From assembly GCF_014873485.1 (NCBI RefSeq), contig NZ_JADBDT010000001.1, positions 3,962,501 to 4,026,500 of the forward strand: DNA of 64,000 nucleotides, read 5' to 3'. How positions within the stretch are numbered: position 1 is the first letter of the stretch; the number at the start of each line of letters is the position of its first letter. The stretch comes from Sphingopyxis sp. OAS728 (GTDB lineage: Bacteria; Pseudomonadota; Alphaproteobacteria; Sphingomonadales; Sphingomonadaceae). Both the position numbers and the translations under genes were made by a program. The notes beneath the pieces were generated by a model. The model was given only the letters and a program-made list of their open reading frames with translations. It was not told where the DNA came from and ran no database searches. Below, one piece after another: positions 53,748 to 64,000 of this stretch.

Positions 53748-56237
53748 ATGAATAGCATCCGCCTTTCCATTTCCGCACGCGCCGCCCTGCTCGCCGCAGG
53801 CGCCTCTTTCGCGCTGCCCGCAATGGCGGAAACGCCGATCGGTCCGCCGGCGACCGCCGCCGTCGCCGAACAGCCGGCAGAAGCTGCGCCCGCCGCGCCC
53901 GAAACGGTCGAGGATGCCTATGACGATTACGGCGAGGACGAGATCATCGTCACTGCGCCGCGGCTCGCGGGCCAGCTCGACACCGATATCAAGGCCGAGG
54001 CCGAGCTCGATGAGGCGGCGATCGCGAGCTACGGCGTGTCGAATGTTTCCGAACTGCTCGATGCGCTCGCCCCGCAGACGCGCTCGGGGCGCGGGCGCGG
54101 CGGCGGGCGGCCGATCATCCTGGTGAACGGCCGCCGCATCGGCGGCTTTGGCGAGGTGCGCAACCTGCCTCCCGAAGCGATCGCCAAGGTCGAGGTCTTC
54201 CCCGAGGAAGTTGCGCTACAATATGGCTATTCGGCCGACGAGCGTGTCGTCAACATGGTGCTCAAGCCCAATTTCCGCCAGATCGCGATCGAGGGCGAGG
54301 GCGGCATCCCGACGCAGGGCGGCCGCTTCCAGAGCGAGATCCAGCCAAGCTTCCTCGCGATCGGCGACAATGGCCGGCTCAACGTCAACGGGGGCTGGGA
54401 ACATAAATCGATGCTGCTCGAGAGCGAGCGGGGTCTCGATTATGGCGGCGACGCGAACCAGGCGGCCGAGGCTCCTGCGCGCAGCCTGCTCGGCGCGTCG
54501 GACGAATATTCGATCGATGCGACGATCCAGCGCAGCCTGAACAAGGTCACCGACGCGTCGGTCAATGTGCGCTGGGACCAGACCGATACGCTGTCGCTGC
54601 TCGGTCCGGGGCTTGCGGGCGTGGGCGATCCGCTCGAACGCGACAGCCGCGCGCGTAACCTTACCACCACCGCAAGCATCAACGGGATGCTCGGCGACTG
54701 GCGCTGGTCGGTGACGGGCAATTATGCCGACGCCGATCAGCTTACCTTCACCGATCGGGTGATTACGCCGACCGGGGGCGGTGCCCGCTTTGAAACCACC
54801 GACCGCTTCGACAGCAGCCAGCAAACGTTCGGCGCCAACGCCAATCTGTCGGGAACGGTGACCGAGGGCTGGGCGGGGCCGATCCGCCTGTCGATGACGG
54901 GCAGCTATTCGGGGCTGCGCTTCGACAGCCGTTCGGATCGTCTGGGCGATATCGTCACGACCGATCTCGCGCGCGACCTGCCGAGCGTGTTCGGTTCGCT
55001 GACCGTGCCGCTGCTCGATCCCGAATATGAGGTCGGCAATATCGGCCGCGTCTCGCTGACGCTAAGCGGGCAGGTGGCGAATCCCAGTGACTTTGAATCG
55101 CTCAAAAGCTGGGGCGCGAACCTCAACTGGGGCGTGACCGACAATCTGTCGCTGATCGCGAGCTTCAACAATGACGAGGCGGCGCCCGGCATCCAGCAAC
55201 TCGGCGCCGCGCCGCTGACGACCGACGGCGTGACCTATTACGACCTCCGGACCGGTCAGACGGTGCAAATATCGACGACGACGGGGGGTAACCCTTTCCT
55301 GCTCGCCGAACAGCGCCGCGACCTCAAGCTTGGTCTGAACTGGTCGCCGCCGATGATCGAGGGACTCAATCTTTCGATCAACTATAACAGCAACAAAAGC
55401 TATGACACCGCGAACAGCTTCCCCCTCCTGACCCCCGAGATTGAGGCCGCCTTCCCCGATCGCGTCACGCGCGATGCCAATGGCGTCCTGCTCGCGATCG
55501 ACCAGCGGCCGGTCAATTTCGACCGGTCCGAAAATTCGCAAATCCGCTGGGGCCTCAACTTCGGCAAGAGCTTCGGCCAGCAGGAGCAACGCGGCCGCGG
55601 GCTCGGTGGTCCCGGCGGCGGCCGTCCCGAAGGCGCGGGTGCGCGCGAAGGCGGCGGACGCGGCGACGGTGCGGGCCGTCAACGCGGCGGCGGGGGCGGC
55701 GGTCCGCGCATGGGTGGCCGCGGCGGCGGCGGCCCCGGCGGCATGTTCGGCGGGCCACAGGGCGGCCGCTGGCAGGTGTCGCTCTACCACACGGTCAAGC
55801 TGACCGATAAAGTGTTGATCCGCCCCGGCGTCGCCGAACTCGACCTGCTGAACGGTTCGGCAACGGGCAGCGGCGGCGGTAGCAACCGTCACCTCTTCGA
55901 ACTCGACGGCGGCCTGTTCAACAAGGGTATGGGTGTGCGGCTCAGCGCCAAATATGACAGCGGCAGCACGGTGACCGGCGGCACGGCGGGCGACCTGAAG
56001 TTCGGCGATCTCGCGACGTTCAACCTGCGTTTCTTCGTCGACCTGAACCAGAAGGCGAAGCTGACCGAAAAGCTGCCGTTCCTCAAGGGATCGCGCCTGC
56101 GCCTGTCGGTCGACAATGTCTTTGACGCACAGCGCAAGATCACCGACGCGAACGGTATCGTGCCGCTCAATTACCAGCCCGGCTATATCGACCCCTTGGG
56201 CCGCTATATCGAACTGGAGTGGCGCAAGACCTTCTAG
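53748..56237 (+). CDS. TonB-dependent receptor-like outer-membrane protein with Gly/Arg-rich insert
   Basis: An 829-residue outer-membrane protein. A signal peptide ends LPAMA, an Ala/Pro/Glu-rich spacer follows, then [10 protein letters not shown] as TonB box. A plug-like domain ([45 protein letters not shown]) contains its own GRGRGGGRP run. The barrel ends [11 protein letters not shown] with terminal Phe. Residues about 613-675 are an insertion of Gly, Arg and Pro with almost no hydrophobic residues, likely an extended loop. The substrate is unknown. It overlaps the convergent glycosyltransferase by four bases (CTAG). Confidence 0.88.
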   Translation: MNSIRLSISARAALLAAGASFALPAMAETPIGPPATAAVAEQPAEAAPAAPETVEDAYDDYGEDEIIVTAPRLAGQLDTDIKAEAELDEAAIASYGVSNVSELLDALAPQTRSGRGRGGGRPIILVNGRRIGGFGEVRNLPPEAIAKVEVFPEEVALQYGYSADERVVNMVLKPNFRQIAIEGEGGIPTQGGRFQSEIQPSFLAIGDNGRLNVNGGWEHKSMLLESERGLDYGGDANQAAEAPARSLLGASDEYSIDATIQRSLNKVTDASVNVRWDQTDTLSLLGPGLAGVGDPLERDSRARNLTTTASINGMLGDWRWSVTGNYADADQLTFTDRVITPTGGGARFETTDRFDSSQQTFGANANLSGTVTEGWAGPIRLSMTGSYSGLRFDSRSDRLGDIVTTDLARDLPSVFGSLTVPLLDPEYEVGNIGRVSLTLSGQVANPSDFESLKSWGANLNWGVTDNLSLIASFNNDEAAPGIQQLGAAPLTTDGVTYYDLRTGQTVQISTTTGGNPFLLAEQRRDLKLGLNWSPPMIEGLNLSINYNSNKSYDTANSFPLLTPEIEAAFPDRVTRDANGVLLAIDQRPVNFDRSENSQIRWGLNFGKSFGQQEQRGRGLGGPGGGRPEGAGAREGGGRGDGAGRQRGGGGGGPRMGGRGGGGPGGMFGGPQGGRWQVSLYHTVKLTDKVLIRPGVAELDLLNGSATGSGGGSNRHLFELDGGLFNKGMGVRLSAKYDSGSTVTGGTAGDLKFGDLATFNLRFFVDLNQKAKLTEKLPFLKGSRLRLSVDNVFDAQRKITDANGIVPLNYQPGYIDPLGRYIELEWRKTF

Positions 56238-57283
56238 GCGGCGACGCGCGCGCCCGCGACCGCGTCGCGTGGCGGTTCGGCCGGAACAAAGGTCAGCGCC
56301 TTGGCGAATTGCGCGGTGCAGCTTGCCCAGCTGTACCGCGCGCCGAGCGCTTCGGCGTCGGCACGGTCGCACGCGAGCGCCATGTCGATCGCGCGGCCGA
56401 GATTCTCGTCGAGCGCCCCCGCGCCATCGCGTACGATGTCGGCCGGGCCCGGTACCGGATAGGCGGCTACCGGCGTTCCGCAGCTCATCGCCTCGATGAT
56501 GACGAGGCCGAAGGTGTCGGTGCGGCTGGGAAAGACAAAAACGTCGGCGCCCGAATAGGCTGAAGCCAGCGCCTCGCCGCCCAGCTTGCCGAGGAACAAG
56601 GCGTCGGGATATTGCGCCTTCAGTTCGGCGAGCGCGGGGCCCTCGCCGACGACGACTTTGGTGCCCGGCCGGTCGGTCGCGAGGAAGGCGCCGATATTCT
56701 TTTCGACCGCGACGCGGCCGACATAAAGCTGGATCGGCCGCGCGAGGCCCGCATAGGCCGGATGCGGCGCACGATCGGCGCGGAACAGCGCGTGATCGAC
56801 GCCGCGTTCCCACATCATCGTTTGTGTCAGGCCCTGCTCGGCGAGCTCGCGCGCCAGGCTGCGCGTCGCGACCATGATGTGCCGCGCCGGGCGGTGGAAC
56901 CAGCGGATGAAGCGCCACACGAACGCCGTCGAGACCGGCAGCCGGGCCGCGACATATTCGGGAAAGCGCGTGTGATAGGCGGTGGTGAAAGGGAATTTGT
57001 TGCGGATGCACCAGCGCCGCGCCGCCATGCCGAGCGGGCCTTCGGTCGAGATATGGATCGCCTGCGGACCAAAGGCGCGGATGTGCCGCCCCACCTTACG
57101 CCAGCCGGCAAAGGCAAGGCGGATTTCGGGATAGGAGGGGCAAGGGAGCGAACGGAACAGATCGGGCGAGATGACACCGACCTCATGCCCCGCCGCGCGC
57201 AATTCGGCGATCGTCGCCTGCAGCGTGCGGACGACGCCGTTGACCTGCGGCTCCCACGCGTCGGTGACGATCAATATCCTCAT
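56234..57283 (-). CDS. GT4-family glycosyltransferase
   Basis: A 349-residue GT-B fold glycosyltransferase, likely at the cytoplasmic membrane face. The N-terminal DAWEPQVNGVVRTLQATI and the C-terminal E-x7-E motif region SRTDTFGLVIIEAMSCGTPVAAYPVPG are typical of the GDP-mannose-dependent mannosyltransferase-like (MgtA) group. Donor and acceptor are inferred only from that similarity. It lies 12 bases after the LpxH-like phosphoesterase gene and is almost certainly co-transcribed with it, which suggests joint action on a lipid or glycolipid. Confidence 0.9.
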   Translation of the reverse strand: MRILIVTDAWEPQVNGVVRTLQATIAELRAAGHEVGVISPDLFRSLPCPSYPEIRLAFAGWRKVGRHIRAFGPQAIHISTEGPLGMAARRWCIRNKFPFTTAYHTRFPEYVAARLPVSTAFVWRFIRWFHRPARHIMVATRSLARELAEQGLTQTMMWERGVDHALFRADRAPHPAYAGLARPIQLYVGRVAVEKNIGAFLATDRPGTKVVVGEGPALAELKAQYPDALFLGKLGGEALASAYSGADVFVFPSRTDTFGLVIIEAMSCGTPVAAYPVPGPADIVRDGAGALDENLGRAIDMALACDRADAEALGARYSWASCTAQFAKALTFVPAEPPRDAVAGARVAA

Positions 57284-57295
57284 GCGGCCGGACCC

Positions 57296-58177
57296 TTATG
57301 CTGCGCGCGCCGGAGCGGGCAGTTTCAGCGGCGTCGGTGCGGAGCGGCTCGCGACTTCCTCGGCCCAGTGGAGGATTTCCATCGTGCCGTCGTGATGCTC
57401 GACCAGTGCGGTGCAGCCTTCGACCCAGTCGCCATCGTTATAATATTCGGTGCCCTCGATCTCGCGCATCTCGGCGCTGTGGATGTGACCGCAAACCACG
57501 CCGTCGACGCCGCGCGAGCGGGCGGCGTGGGCGACGACTTCTTCGTACCGGCCGATGAACTGGACCGCGTTCTTGACCTTGTGCTTGGCGACCATCGACA
57601 GCGACCAGTAAGGCAGGCCGAACGCGCTGCGGACGCGATTGACGACCACATTGCACTTCATCAGCGCGGTGTAAGCGGCGTCGCCGACGAAGGCGAGCCA
57701 GCGGTGCGCGAGCATGACCGCGTCGAACTCGTCGCCATGGACGACCAGCAATTTGCGGCCGTCGGCGGTTTCGTGGATCGCCTCGCGGCGGATCTCGACC
57801 CCGCCGAAATCGAAGCCGTCGAACGGCTTGCACATTTCGTCATGGTTGCCCGGGACATAGACGACGCGCGTGCCGCGCTTCGCGCGCTTGAGCACGCGCC
57901 AGACGACGTCATTATGCTCGGGCGGCCAGAAATGGCGTTTCTTCAATCGCCAGCCGTCGATGATATCGCCGACGAGGTACAGCGTCTCGCAATCGACATG
58001 GTCGAAGAAATCGATCAGCATCGCGGCGTTGCAGCCGCGTGTGCCGAGATGGATGTCGCTCACCCACACCGTACGATAGCTCCGCCGCTCGCCGATCAGC
58101 CGTTCGGGCACATGCGGGTCGGTGGTGAACGGGTCGGGAAAGCGGGCGGGGATGGGCAGGGTCGAAATCGATGCCAT
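57296..58177 (-). CDS. LpxH-like metallophosphoesterase
   Basis: A 293-residue calcineurin-like phosphoesterase related to UDP-2,3-diacylglucosamine diphosphatase. The metal-site motifs are complete: VSDIHLGTRG (Asp41, His43), VGDIIDGW (Asp71), PGNHDEM (Asn111, His112), VVHGDEFD and CGHIHSAEM. It is longer than typical LpxH by an N-terminal 30 residues and a C-terminal Pro/Ala tail. Many alphaproteobacteria use LpxI for the lipid A step, so a different pyrophosphate or phospholipid substrate is possible. The start at 58177 has GGAGTG upstream. The next 151 bases hold only promoter space. Confidence 0.86.
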   Translation of the reverse strand: MASISTLPIPARFPDPFTTDPHVPERLIGERRSYRTVWVSDIHLGTRGCNAAMLIDFFDHVDCETLYLVGDIIDGWRLKKRHFWPPEHNDVVWRVLKRAKRGTRVVYVPGNHDEMCKPFDGFDFGGVEIRREAIHETADGRKLLVVHGDEFDAVMLAHRWLAFVGDAAYTALMKCNVVVNRVRSAFGLPYWSLSMVAKHKVKNAVQFIGRYEEVVAHAARSRGVDGVVCGHIHSAEMREIEGTEYYNDGDWVEGCTALVEHHDGTMEILHWAEEVASRSAPTPLKLPAPARAA

Positions 58178-58328
58178 GTCACACTCCGAAGGCAGCCTTT
58201 GCTGCCCCCGGCGTAGACAGGAGATTTGTTACAGCGTGCGACTCAAAGTCGCGACAGTTTGAAGAAAGTTCAGCGGCAGCTTTGTGACGTTGCCTATTTG
58301 ACACATATCCGTGTTAACCATGATCCAA

Positions 58329-59762
<1,434 letters not shown>

Positions 59763-59775
59763 GCGGCCGGTCTCC

Positions 59776-59842
59776 GTATCCCGGCGAAAGCCGGGACCCA
59801 GTGCGGGATATAGGACCCCGGCTTTCGCCGGGGTAGGGATAC
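59776..59842. repeat. REPIN-like inverted palindrome pair before the aldehyde dehydrogenase gene
   Basis: Two hairpins, TCCCGGCGAAAGCCGGGA (59779-59796) and CCCCGGCTTTCGCCGGGG (59816-59833), lie in opposite orientation. GTATCCC and GGGATAC flank them as outer arms. On the minus strand it continues into GGGATACGGAGAC, the ribosome-binding site of the aldehyde dehydrogenase gene. The layout repeats that at 10511-10571. Confidence 0.85.
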
Positions 59843-59848
59843 CAAAGA

Positions 59849-61495
59849 TTACAGCTCCTTCGACAATTTCTTGATGTCGATATTGAGGATCTGGTCATTC
59901 TCCGAATAATCGACTGGGCAGTCGATCAGGTGGACGCCCGGCGTATCGCGCGTATGCGCCAGCAGCTCTTTCAAATGAGCCGCGCTTTCGACGCGATGCC
60001 CGTGCGCGCCATAGCTTTCGGCATATTTCACGAAATCGGGGTTGCCATAGGTCAGCCCCCAATCCTTGAACCCCATATTCGCCTGTTTCCAGCGGATCAT
60101 GCCATAGCTGTTGTCGTTGAGGATCAGCACGGTGATGTTGAGGCCGAGGCGGACGGCGGTCTCCATCTCCTGGCTGTTCATCATGAAGCCGCCGTCGCCG
60201 CAGATCGCCATGACCTTGCGCCCCGGATAGACCATCGCCGACATCATCGCGCTCGGGAGCCCCGCGCCCATCGTCGCCAGCGCATTGTCGAGCAGCACCG
60301 TGTTCGGTTTGTACGCCGTGTAGCCGCGTGCGAACCAAATCTTGTAGACGCCATTGTCGAGGCAGATGATCCCGTCGTCGGGCATCGCGTCGCGGATCGA
60401 CTGGACGAGGTGCGGCGGGAAGATCGGGAAACGCTCGTCCTTCGCGAGCGGCGCGGTATGCTCGACCTCGGCCTTGCGATAGGCGAGCAGGTGATCGAAT
60501 TTCCACCCGCCGTTCGGGACGATATCCTCCTTCATCTGCCACACGGCGTTGGCGATATCGCCGATCACCTCGATGTCGGGGAAATAGACCGGATCGACCT
60601 CTGCGGTCTTGCTCGACACATGGATCACCGTCGGGCCGCCGCGCTGCATGAAGAAGGGCGGTTTCTCGATGACATCATGCCCGAGGTTGACGATGCAGTC
60701 CGACGCCTCGACCGCGCGGTGGACGAAATCGCCCGATGACAGCGCGGCGCAGCCAAGGAATTTCGGGTGGCGCTCGTCGATCACGCCTTTGCCGAGCTGC
60801 GTCGTCAGGAAGGGAATGCCGGTCTTTTCGATGAACTGCAGCAGCATGCGGCCAGTCATCGTGCGGTTCGCGCCGGCGCCGATCACGAGCACGGGCGAAG
60901 TTGCTTCCTCGAGAGCCTTCACCGCCTCTCGGATCGATTTGACGTCGGCGGTCGGCCGGCGCGAGTGGCTGCGCTTCAGCGGCAGGCTGTCGGTATGCTC
61001 GTCGGCGATATCCTCGGGCAGCTCGATATGCACTGCGCCGGGCTTTTCCTCCTCGGCAAGACGAAATGCTTCGCGCACGCGGCTCGGGATATTGTCCGAC
61101 GACGCCATCTGGTGGGTATATTTGGTGATCGGTCCCATCATCGCGACGACGTCGAGGATCTGGAAGCGACCCTGTTTCGATTTCTTGATCGGCTTTTGCC
61201 CGGTGATCATCATCATCGGCATGCCGCCCAATTGCGCATAGGCGGCAGCGGTGACGAAGTTGGTCGCGCCGGGCCCCAATGTCGCAAGGCACACGCCGGT
61301 CTTGCCGGTATGGCGGCCGTAAGTTGCGGCCATGAAGCCCGCGCCCTGCTCGTGGCGCGTCAGGATCAGCTTGATCTTGGTCGAGCGCGACAGGCTGTCG
61401 AGAAAGTCGAGATTCTCTTCGCCCGGAACGCCGAAAATATATTCGACGCCTTCTTCTTCCAGGCACTCGATGAACAGGTCGGATGCTTTTTTCAT
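59849..61495 (-). CDS. Acetolactate synthase large-subunit-like ThDP enzyme
   Basis: A 548-residue thiamine-diphosphate enzyme. Glu49 in RHEQGAGFMAATYGR activates the cofactor, and the metal-binding motif is CGDGGFMMNSQEME with NDNSYGM. The sequence resembles catabolic AlsS-type synthases, which work without a regulatory subunit; none is encoded nearby. A strict acetolactate synthase role is likely but other 2-keto acid carboligase activities cannot be excluded. It is the first gene of a leftward pair with an aldehyde dehydrogenase. The promoter should lie in 61496-61777. Confidence 0.9.
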   Translation of the reverse strand: MKKASDLFIECLEEEGVEYIFGVPGEENLDFLDSLSRSTKIKLILTRHEQGAGFMAATYGRHTGKTGVCLATLGPGATNFVTAAAYAQLGGMPMMMITGQKPIKKSKQGRFQILDVVAMMGPITKYTHQMASSDNIPSRVREAFRLAEEEKPGAVHIELPEDIADEHTDSLPLKRSHSRRPTADVKSIREAVKALEEATSPVLVIGAGANRTMTGRMLLQFIEKTGIPFLTTQLGKGVIDERHPKFLGCAALSSGDFVHRAVEASDCIVNLGHDVIEKPPFFMQRGGPTVIHVSSKTAEVDPVYFPDIEVIGDIANAVWQMKEDIVPNGGWKFDHLLAYRKAEVEHTAPLAKDERFPIFPPHLVQSIRDAMPDDGIICLDNGVYKIWFARGYTAYKPNTVLLDNALATMGAGLPSAMMSAMVYPGRKVMAICGDGGFMMNSQEMETAVRLGLNITVLILNDNSYGMIRWKQANMGFKDWGLTYGNPDFVKYAESYGAHGHRVESAAHLKELLAHTRDTPGVHLIDCPVDYSENDQILNIDIKKLSKEL

Positions 61496-61777
61496 GCTAC
61501 AGTCGCCCCCTCAGCCACGCACCCCAACGGTGCGGCCCCAAGTTATGCCGGCGACCCCTCAGCACAATGTCCGTTGCAGCGGCGCTCGTCACAGGCCGCG
61601 AGTCCCTGCTGCATCGGGAAGGGTTTGTAACGAGGGCGAAAGGGGTTGTCACCCTGCCGGCCCTTGCTTCACCCGGAAAGCCTGCTTTGATTTCATTCGA
61701 CGAGATTTGTCACAATGCAAAGCGGGGCGGTTGCTCCAAAGGAGGATCGGCCAGGTGATTTAGGAGGCGGCGATCTT
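61496..61777. other. Longest intergenic gap of the window
   Basis: This 282-base gap separates the acetolactate-synthase-like gene from the FRG-domain gene. I see no credible gene, RNA or repeat in it. It must contain the promoter for the leftward synthase gene. Base composition drops toward the right end, where the AT-rich FRG gene begins. Confidence 0.5.
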
Positions 61778-62539
61778 TCAGGAGCGTCCTAGCGTAACAC
61801 GAACTTCTGCAGCTCTCGCATATCCTTCAAGACCGGGATATATTCTTGCATGAGACAGCCCCATCGAATCCAGTTCAGCCATCGCGACGCGGAAATCGCG
61901 CGTCGGTATCGTATACTTTGTGAGGGAGACTTCCCCTTGCTCAAACTGCGCCACATACTCATCCAGAGAGCTTACGGGATTTTTCAGGTATGTGAATTTA
62001 CCAAACTGGTTCTTTATTCGGGGGTTCCAGACGGCTGGCACTTTTACAATCGGACAACCCGAAGACTCGCTCCACGCCGCATTTTTGCTGTCTAGAACCC
62101 ATACAGCGACATATTTTTCGAGACTAATTCCCCGGCGAACGTGTCCGCTGAAAGCAAAGAACGCCGCGACGAACGGGCTTTCCGTCCAATCAAGTAATCT
62201 GGTCGGGAGACCGTGATGTTGCCCAAGGCCGAGCATCGCCATTTGATCATTCCGCAGTGAATCCGGCATCTCCTCCAATTCGCATTCGGCCGCAAACTCT
62301 TGGAGTAATTGATCGGCTACGACGTCTTTTTGGGCCCTTGCGCCGTCGAACCATCGATCAAAGGTCGTGCTGAGCCTCCATTCGTCAGACCCTTGCCCAC
62401 GGAACAGATATTCTCCCTTCCGGAACAATCCGTCCGCGAAAAAATCTGTCACTATCTTGCCTCGAAACTCCGCCCAAGATCCGCAGCCAACTTGGGAGAT
62501 ATTTTTGGAGATTTCCCTTTCTCCTTGAAAGATCCCCAT
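61778..62539 (-). CDS. FRG-domain protein, AT-rich, probably acquired
   Basis: A 253-residue protein of the FRG-domain family (named for a conserved Phe-Arg-Gly). The family motifs are YLFRGQGSDEWRLSTTFDR (residues 44-62) and GQHHGLPTRLLDWTESPFVA (106-125). The biochemical function is unknown; such genes are often found on mobile or defence islands. The gene is clearly richer in A and T than its neighbours and uses codons uncommon in them, so recent transfer is likely. GGGGAAAAG lies before the ATG. It follows cobT by 77 bases on the same strand; no mobility gene flanks it. Confidence 0.85.
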   Translation of the reverse strand: MGIFQGEREISKNISQVGCGSWAEFRGKIVTDFFADGLFRKGEYLFRGQGSDEWRLSTTFDRWFDGARAQKDVVADQLLQEFAAECELEEMPDSLRNDQMAMLGLGQHHGLPTRLLDWTESPFVAAFFAFSGHVRRGISLEKYVAVWVLDSKNAAWSESSGCPIVKVPAVWNPRIKNQFGKFTYLKNPVSSLDEYVAQFEQGEVSLTKYTIPTRDFRVAMAELDSMGLSHARIYPGLEGYARAAEVRVTLGRS

Positions 62540-62616
62540 ATCTTTTCCCCCTCTCCACTATTGAATGATTTGCGGATGTTAATGTTCGATAGGCAATTCA
62601 CGAATAGCGACGGGCC

Positions 62617-64000
62617 CTAATCGACGTCGAACAGCCCCGCGAGTTGCTCGACCATCGTTCCGCCCAATTGCTCGGCGTCCATGATCGTGACGGCGCGGCT
62701 GTAATAGCGTGTCACGTCATGCCCGATGCCGATCGCGCACAGCTCGACCGGCGAGCGATTCTCGATCCATTCGATGACCTGTCGCAAATGCTGGTCGAGG
62801 TAGGCGCCATGGTTCACCGACAGCGTGCTGTCATCGACCGGCGCGCCGTCGGAGATGACCATCAGGATGCGGCGTTCCTCGGGCCGGTTGATGATGCGCT
62901 GGTGCGCCCACATCAGCGCCTCGCCGTCGATATTTTCCTTCAGCAGCCCTTCGCGCATCATCAGCCCGAGCGACTTGCGCGCGCGGCGATAGGGTTCGTC
63001 GGCGGGCTTGTAGATGATGTGGCGGAGGTCGTTGAGGCGGCCGGGATGCGCCGGGCGTCCCGCGGCGAGCCAATCCTCGCGGCTCTGCCCGCCTTTCCAC
63101 GTCCGCGTCGTAAAGCCGAGGATCTCGGTCTTCACCCCGCAGCGCTCGAGCGTGCGCGCAAGAATGTCGGCGCTGATCGCGGCGATGCTGATCGGCCGCC
63201 CGCGCATCGAGCCGCTATTGTCGATGAGCAGCGTGACGACGGTGTCGCGGAAGTCGGTATCGCGCTCGACCTTGTAGCTGAGCGACTGGCCGGGCGAGAC
63301 GATGACGCGCGCGAGCCGCGCCGCGTCGAGCTGGCCTTCTTCCTGGTCGAAATCCCAGGCGCGGTTCTGCTGCGCCATCAGGCGCCGCTGGAGCCGGTTC
63401 GCGAGCTTGGTCACCGCGCCCTGCAGATGCTGCATCTGCGTATCGAGATAGGCGCGCAGCCGGGTCAGCTCGTCGGCATCGCAAAGCTCGGTCGCGGCGA
63501 TGATCTCGTCATGCTTTTCGGTGAAGCGCAGATAGTTGAAATCGGGAATGTCGCTCGGCAGGCGGTTGGGGCGTACGGGCAGCATGCCCTCGTCGCCTTC
63601 GCCGCCCATTTCGGGCTCGCCGTCGGCTTCCATTTCCTGCGCGTCAGGATCGCTGTCGCCGTCGTCGGCCTGATCGCCCGCCATCTCGGCGCGCGCATCG
63701 ACCTGTGATTCACCCGCGCCGCCGTCTTCGCTTTCCTGTTCTTCCGGTGAGTCTTCGGCTTCGGTCTCGTCCTGATCGCCGCCGTCTTCGGCGCCTTCCT
63801 CCAGCGGCTCGTCGCTCTGGATGAGGTCGAGGTGACGGAGCGCGAGCTTCGCGGTTTCGGCAAAGGCGGCCTGATCGTCGAGCAGCATCGACATTGCGGT
63901 GAGGTCACCGCCGGCTTCGTTGGTGATCCATTCGCGCACCAGCGACAGGCCGGTTTCGGTCCCCTGCGGCGCGCGGTCGCCGGTCAGCGCCTCGCGCAGC
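62617..64000 (-). CDS. cobT: Aerobic cobaltochelatase subunit CobT (5' end outside window)
   Basis: CobT is the VWA-domain subunit of the CobNST cobalt chelatase that inserts cobalt into hydrogenobyrinic diamide in aerobic cobalamin synthesis. The 461 visible residues include a long acidic linker (Asp/Glu-rich, about 63550-63850) and a C-terminal VWA domain with the MIDAS sequence [10 protein letters not shown] and [10 protein letters not shown]. The reading frame runs through the right edge (codons upstream of the valine at 63939 remain open and look coding: [20 protein letters not shown]), so the N-terminal part of the roughly 600-residue protein is missing here. CobS is expected just beyond the edge. 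Confidence 0.95.
   Translation of the reverse strand, partial: LREALTGDRAPQGTETGLSLVREWITNEAGGDLTAMSMLLDDQAAFAETAKLALRHLDLIQSDEPLEEGAEDGGDQDETEAEDSPEEQESEDGGAGESQVDARAEMAGDQADDGDSDPDAQEMEADGEPEMGGEGDEGMLPVRPNRLPSDIPDFNYLRFTEKHDEIIAATELCDADELTRLRAYLDTQMQHLQGAVTKLANRLQRRLMAQQNRAWDFDQEEGQLDAARLARVIVSPGQSLSYKVERDTDFRDTVVTLLIDNSGSMRGRPISIAAISADILARTLERCGVKTEILGFTTRTWKGGQSREDWLAAGRPAHPGRLNDLRHIIYKPADEPYRRARKSLGLMMREGLLKENIDGEALMWAHQRIINRPEERRILMVISDGAPVDDSTLSVNHGAYLDQHLRQVIEWIENRSPVELCAIGIGHDVTRYYSRAVTIMDAEQLGGTMVEQLAGLFDVD

Overview
The window is a dense, GC-rich stretch of bacterial chromosome. It looks like a member of the Sphingomonadales, most likely Sphingopyxis or a close relative. That is an inference from four things: the serC-serA-hisZ-purA gene set, CobT, the many TonB-dependent receptors and CocE/NonD hydrolases, and the extragenic palindromes built on CGAGCGAAGTCGAGA and CCCGGCGAAAGCCGGG. 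I see no tRNA, rRNA, CRISPR array, transposase or phage genes. No stretch longer than 300 bases lacks a gene; the largest gap is 61496-61777.

Region 1 (1-26089) is mostly housekeeping. It holds a secreted amidase, an MFS transporter, an L,D-transpeptidase-like lipoprotein with an FMN reductase, a haloalkane dehalogenase, purA, a secreted esterase, a DOPA-dioxygenase-like protein, hisZ, serA, serC, an extensin-family lipoprotein, a LOG-family protein, two coupled c-type cytochromes, prephenate dehydratase, a CDP-alcohol phosphatidyltransferase, a DUF805 protein, polA with a coupled secreted protein, a TVP38-type membrane protein, purT, ogt, a second MFS transporter, a SnoaL-like protein, an AraC regulator and a GFA protein.

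Region 2 (26150-41567) is the most interesting. A leftward gene series encodes an M19 dipeptidase homologue, a DgcN (D-glutamate N-acetyltransferase) homologue, two serine hydrolases of the beta-lactamase/D-peptidase fold, a D-aminoacylase homologue and an aminotransferase. Next to it lie a CocE/NonD hydrolase, a divergent TonB-dependent receptor and a second CocE/NonD hydrolase. All enzymes except DgcN and the aminotransferase carry export signals. I read this as a locus for uptake and breakdown of D-amino-acid-containing or N-acylated peptides. Two of its metalloenzymes have lost the metal-binding motif normally found on their first strand. The two main promoters share an operator-like dyad motif.

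Region 3 (41770-51825) is a multistep phosphorelay (hybrid CHASE3 kinase, receiver, Hpt protein, LuxR-type regulator) directly followed by an archaic-type chaperone-usher pilus operon with spore-coat-U-like subunits. I infer that the relay controls the pilus.

Region 4 (51966-64000) holds guaA, a TonB-receptor-like protein with a glycine/arginine-rich insertion, a glycosyltransferase with an LpxH-like phosphoesterase, an acetolactate-synthase-like enzyme with an aldehyde dehydrogenase, an AT-rich FRG-domain gene that looks imported, and cobT running off the right edge.

Three intergenic palindromic repeats stand out. Two are REPIN-like units that sit at the same place, just before the second gene of a pair, and appear to supply its ribosome-binding site. 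The third is a doublet whose two hairpins keep their pairing by compensatory changes.
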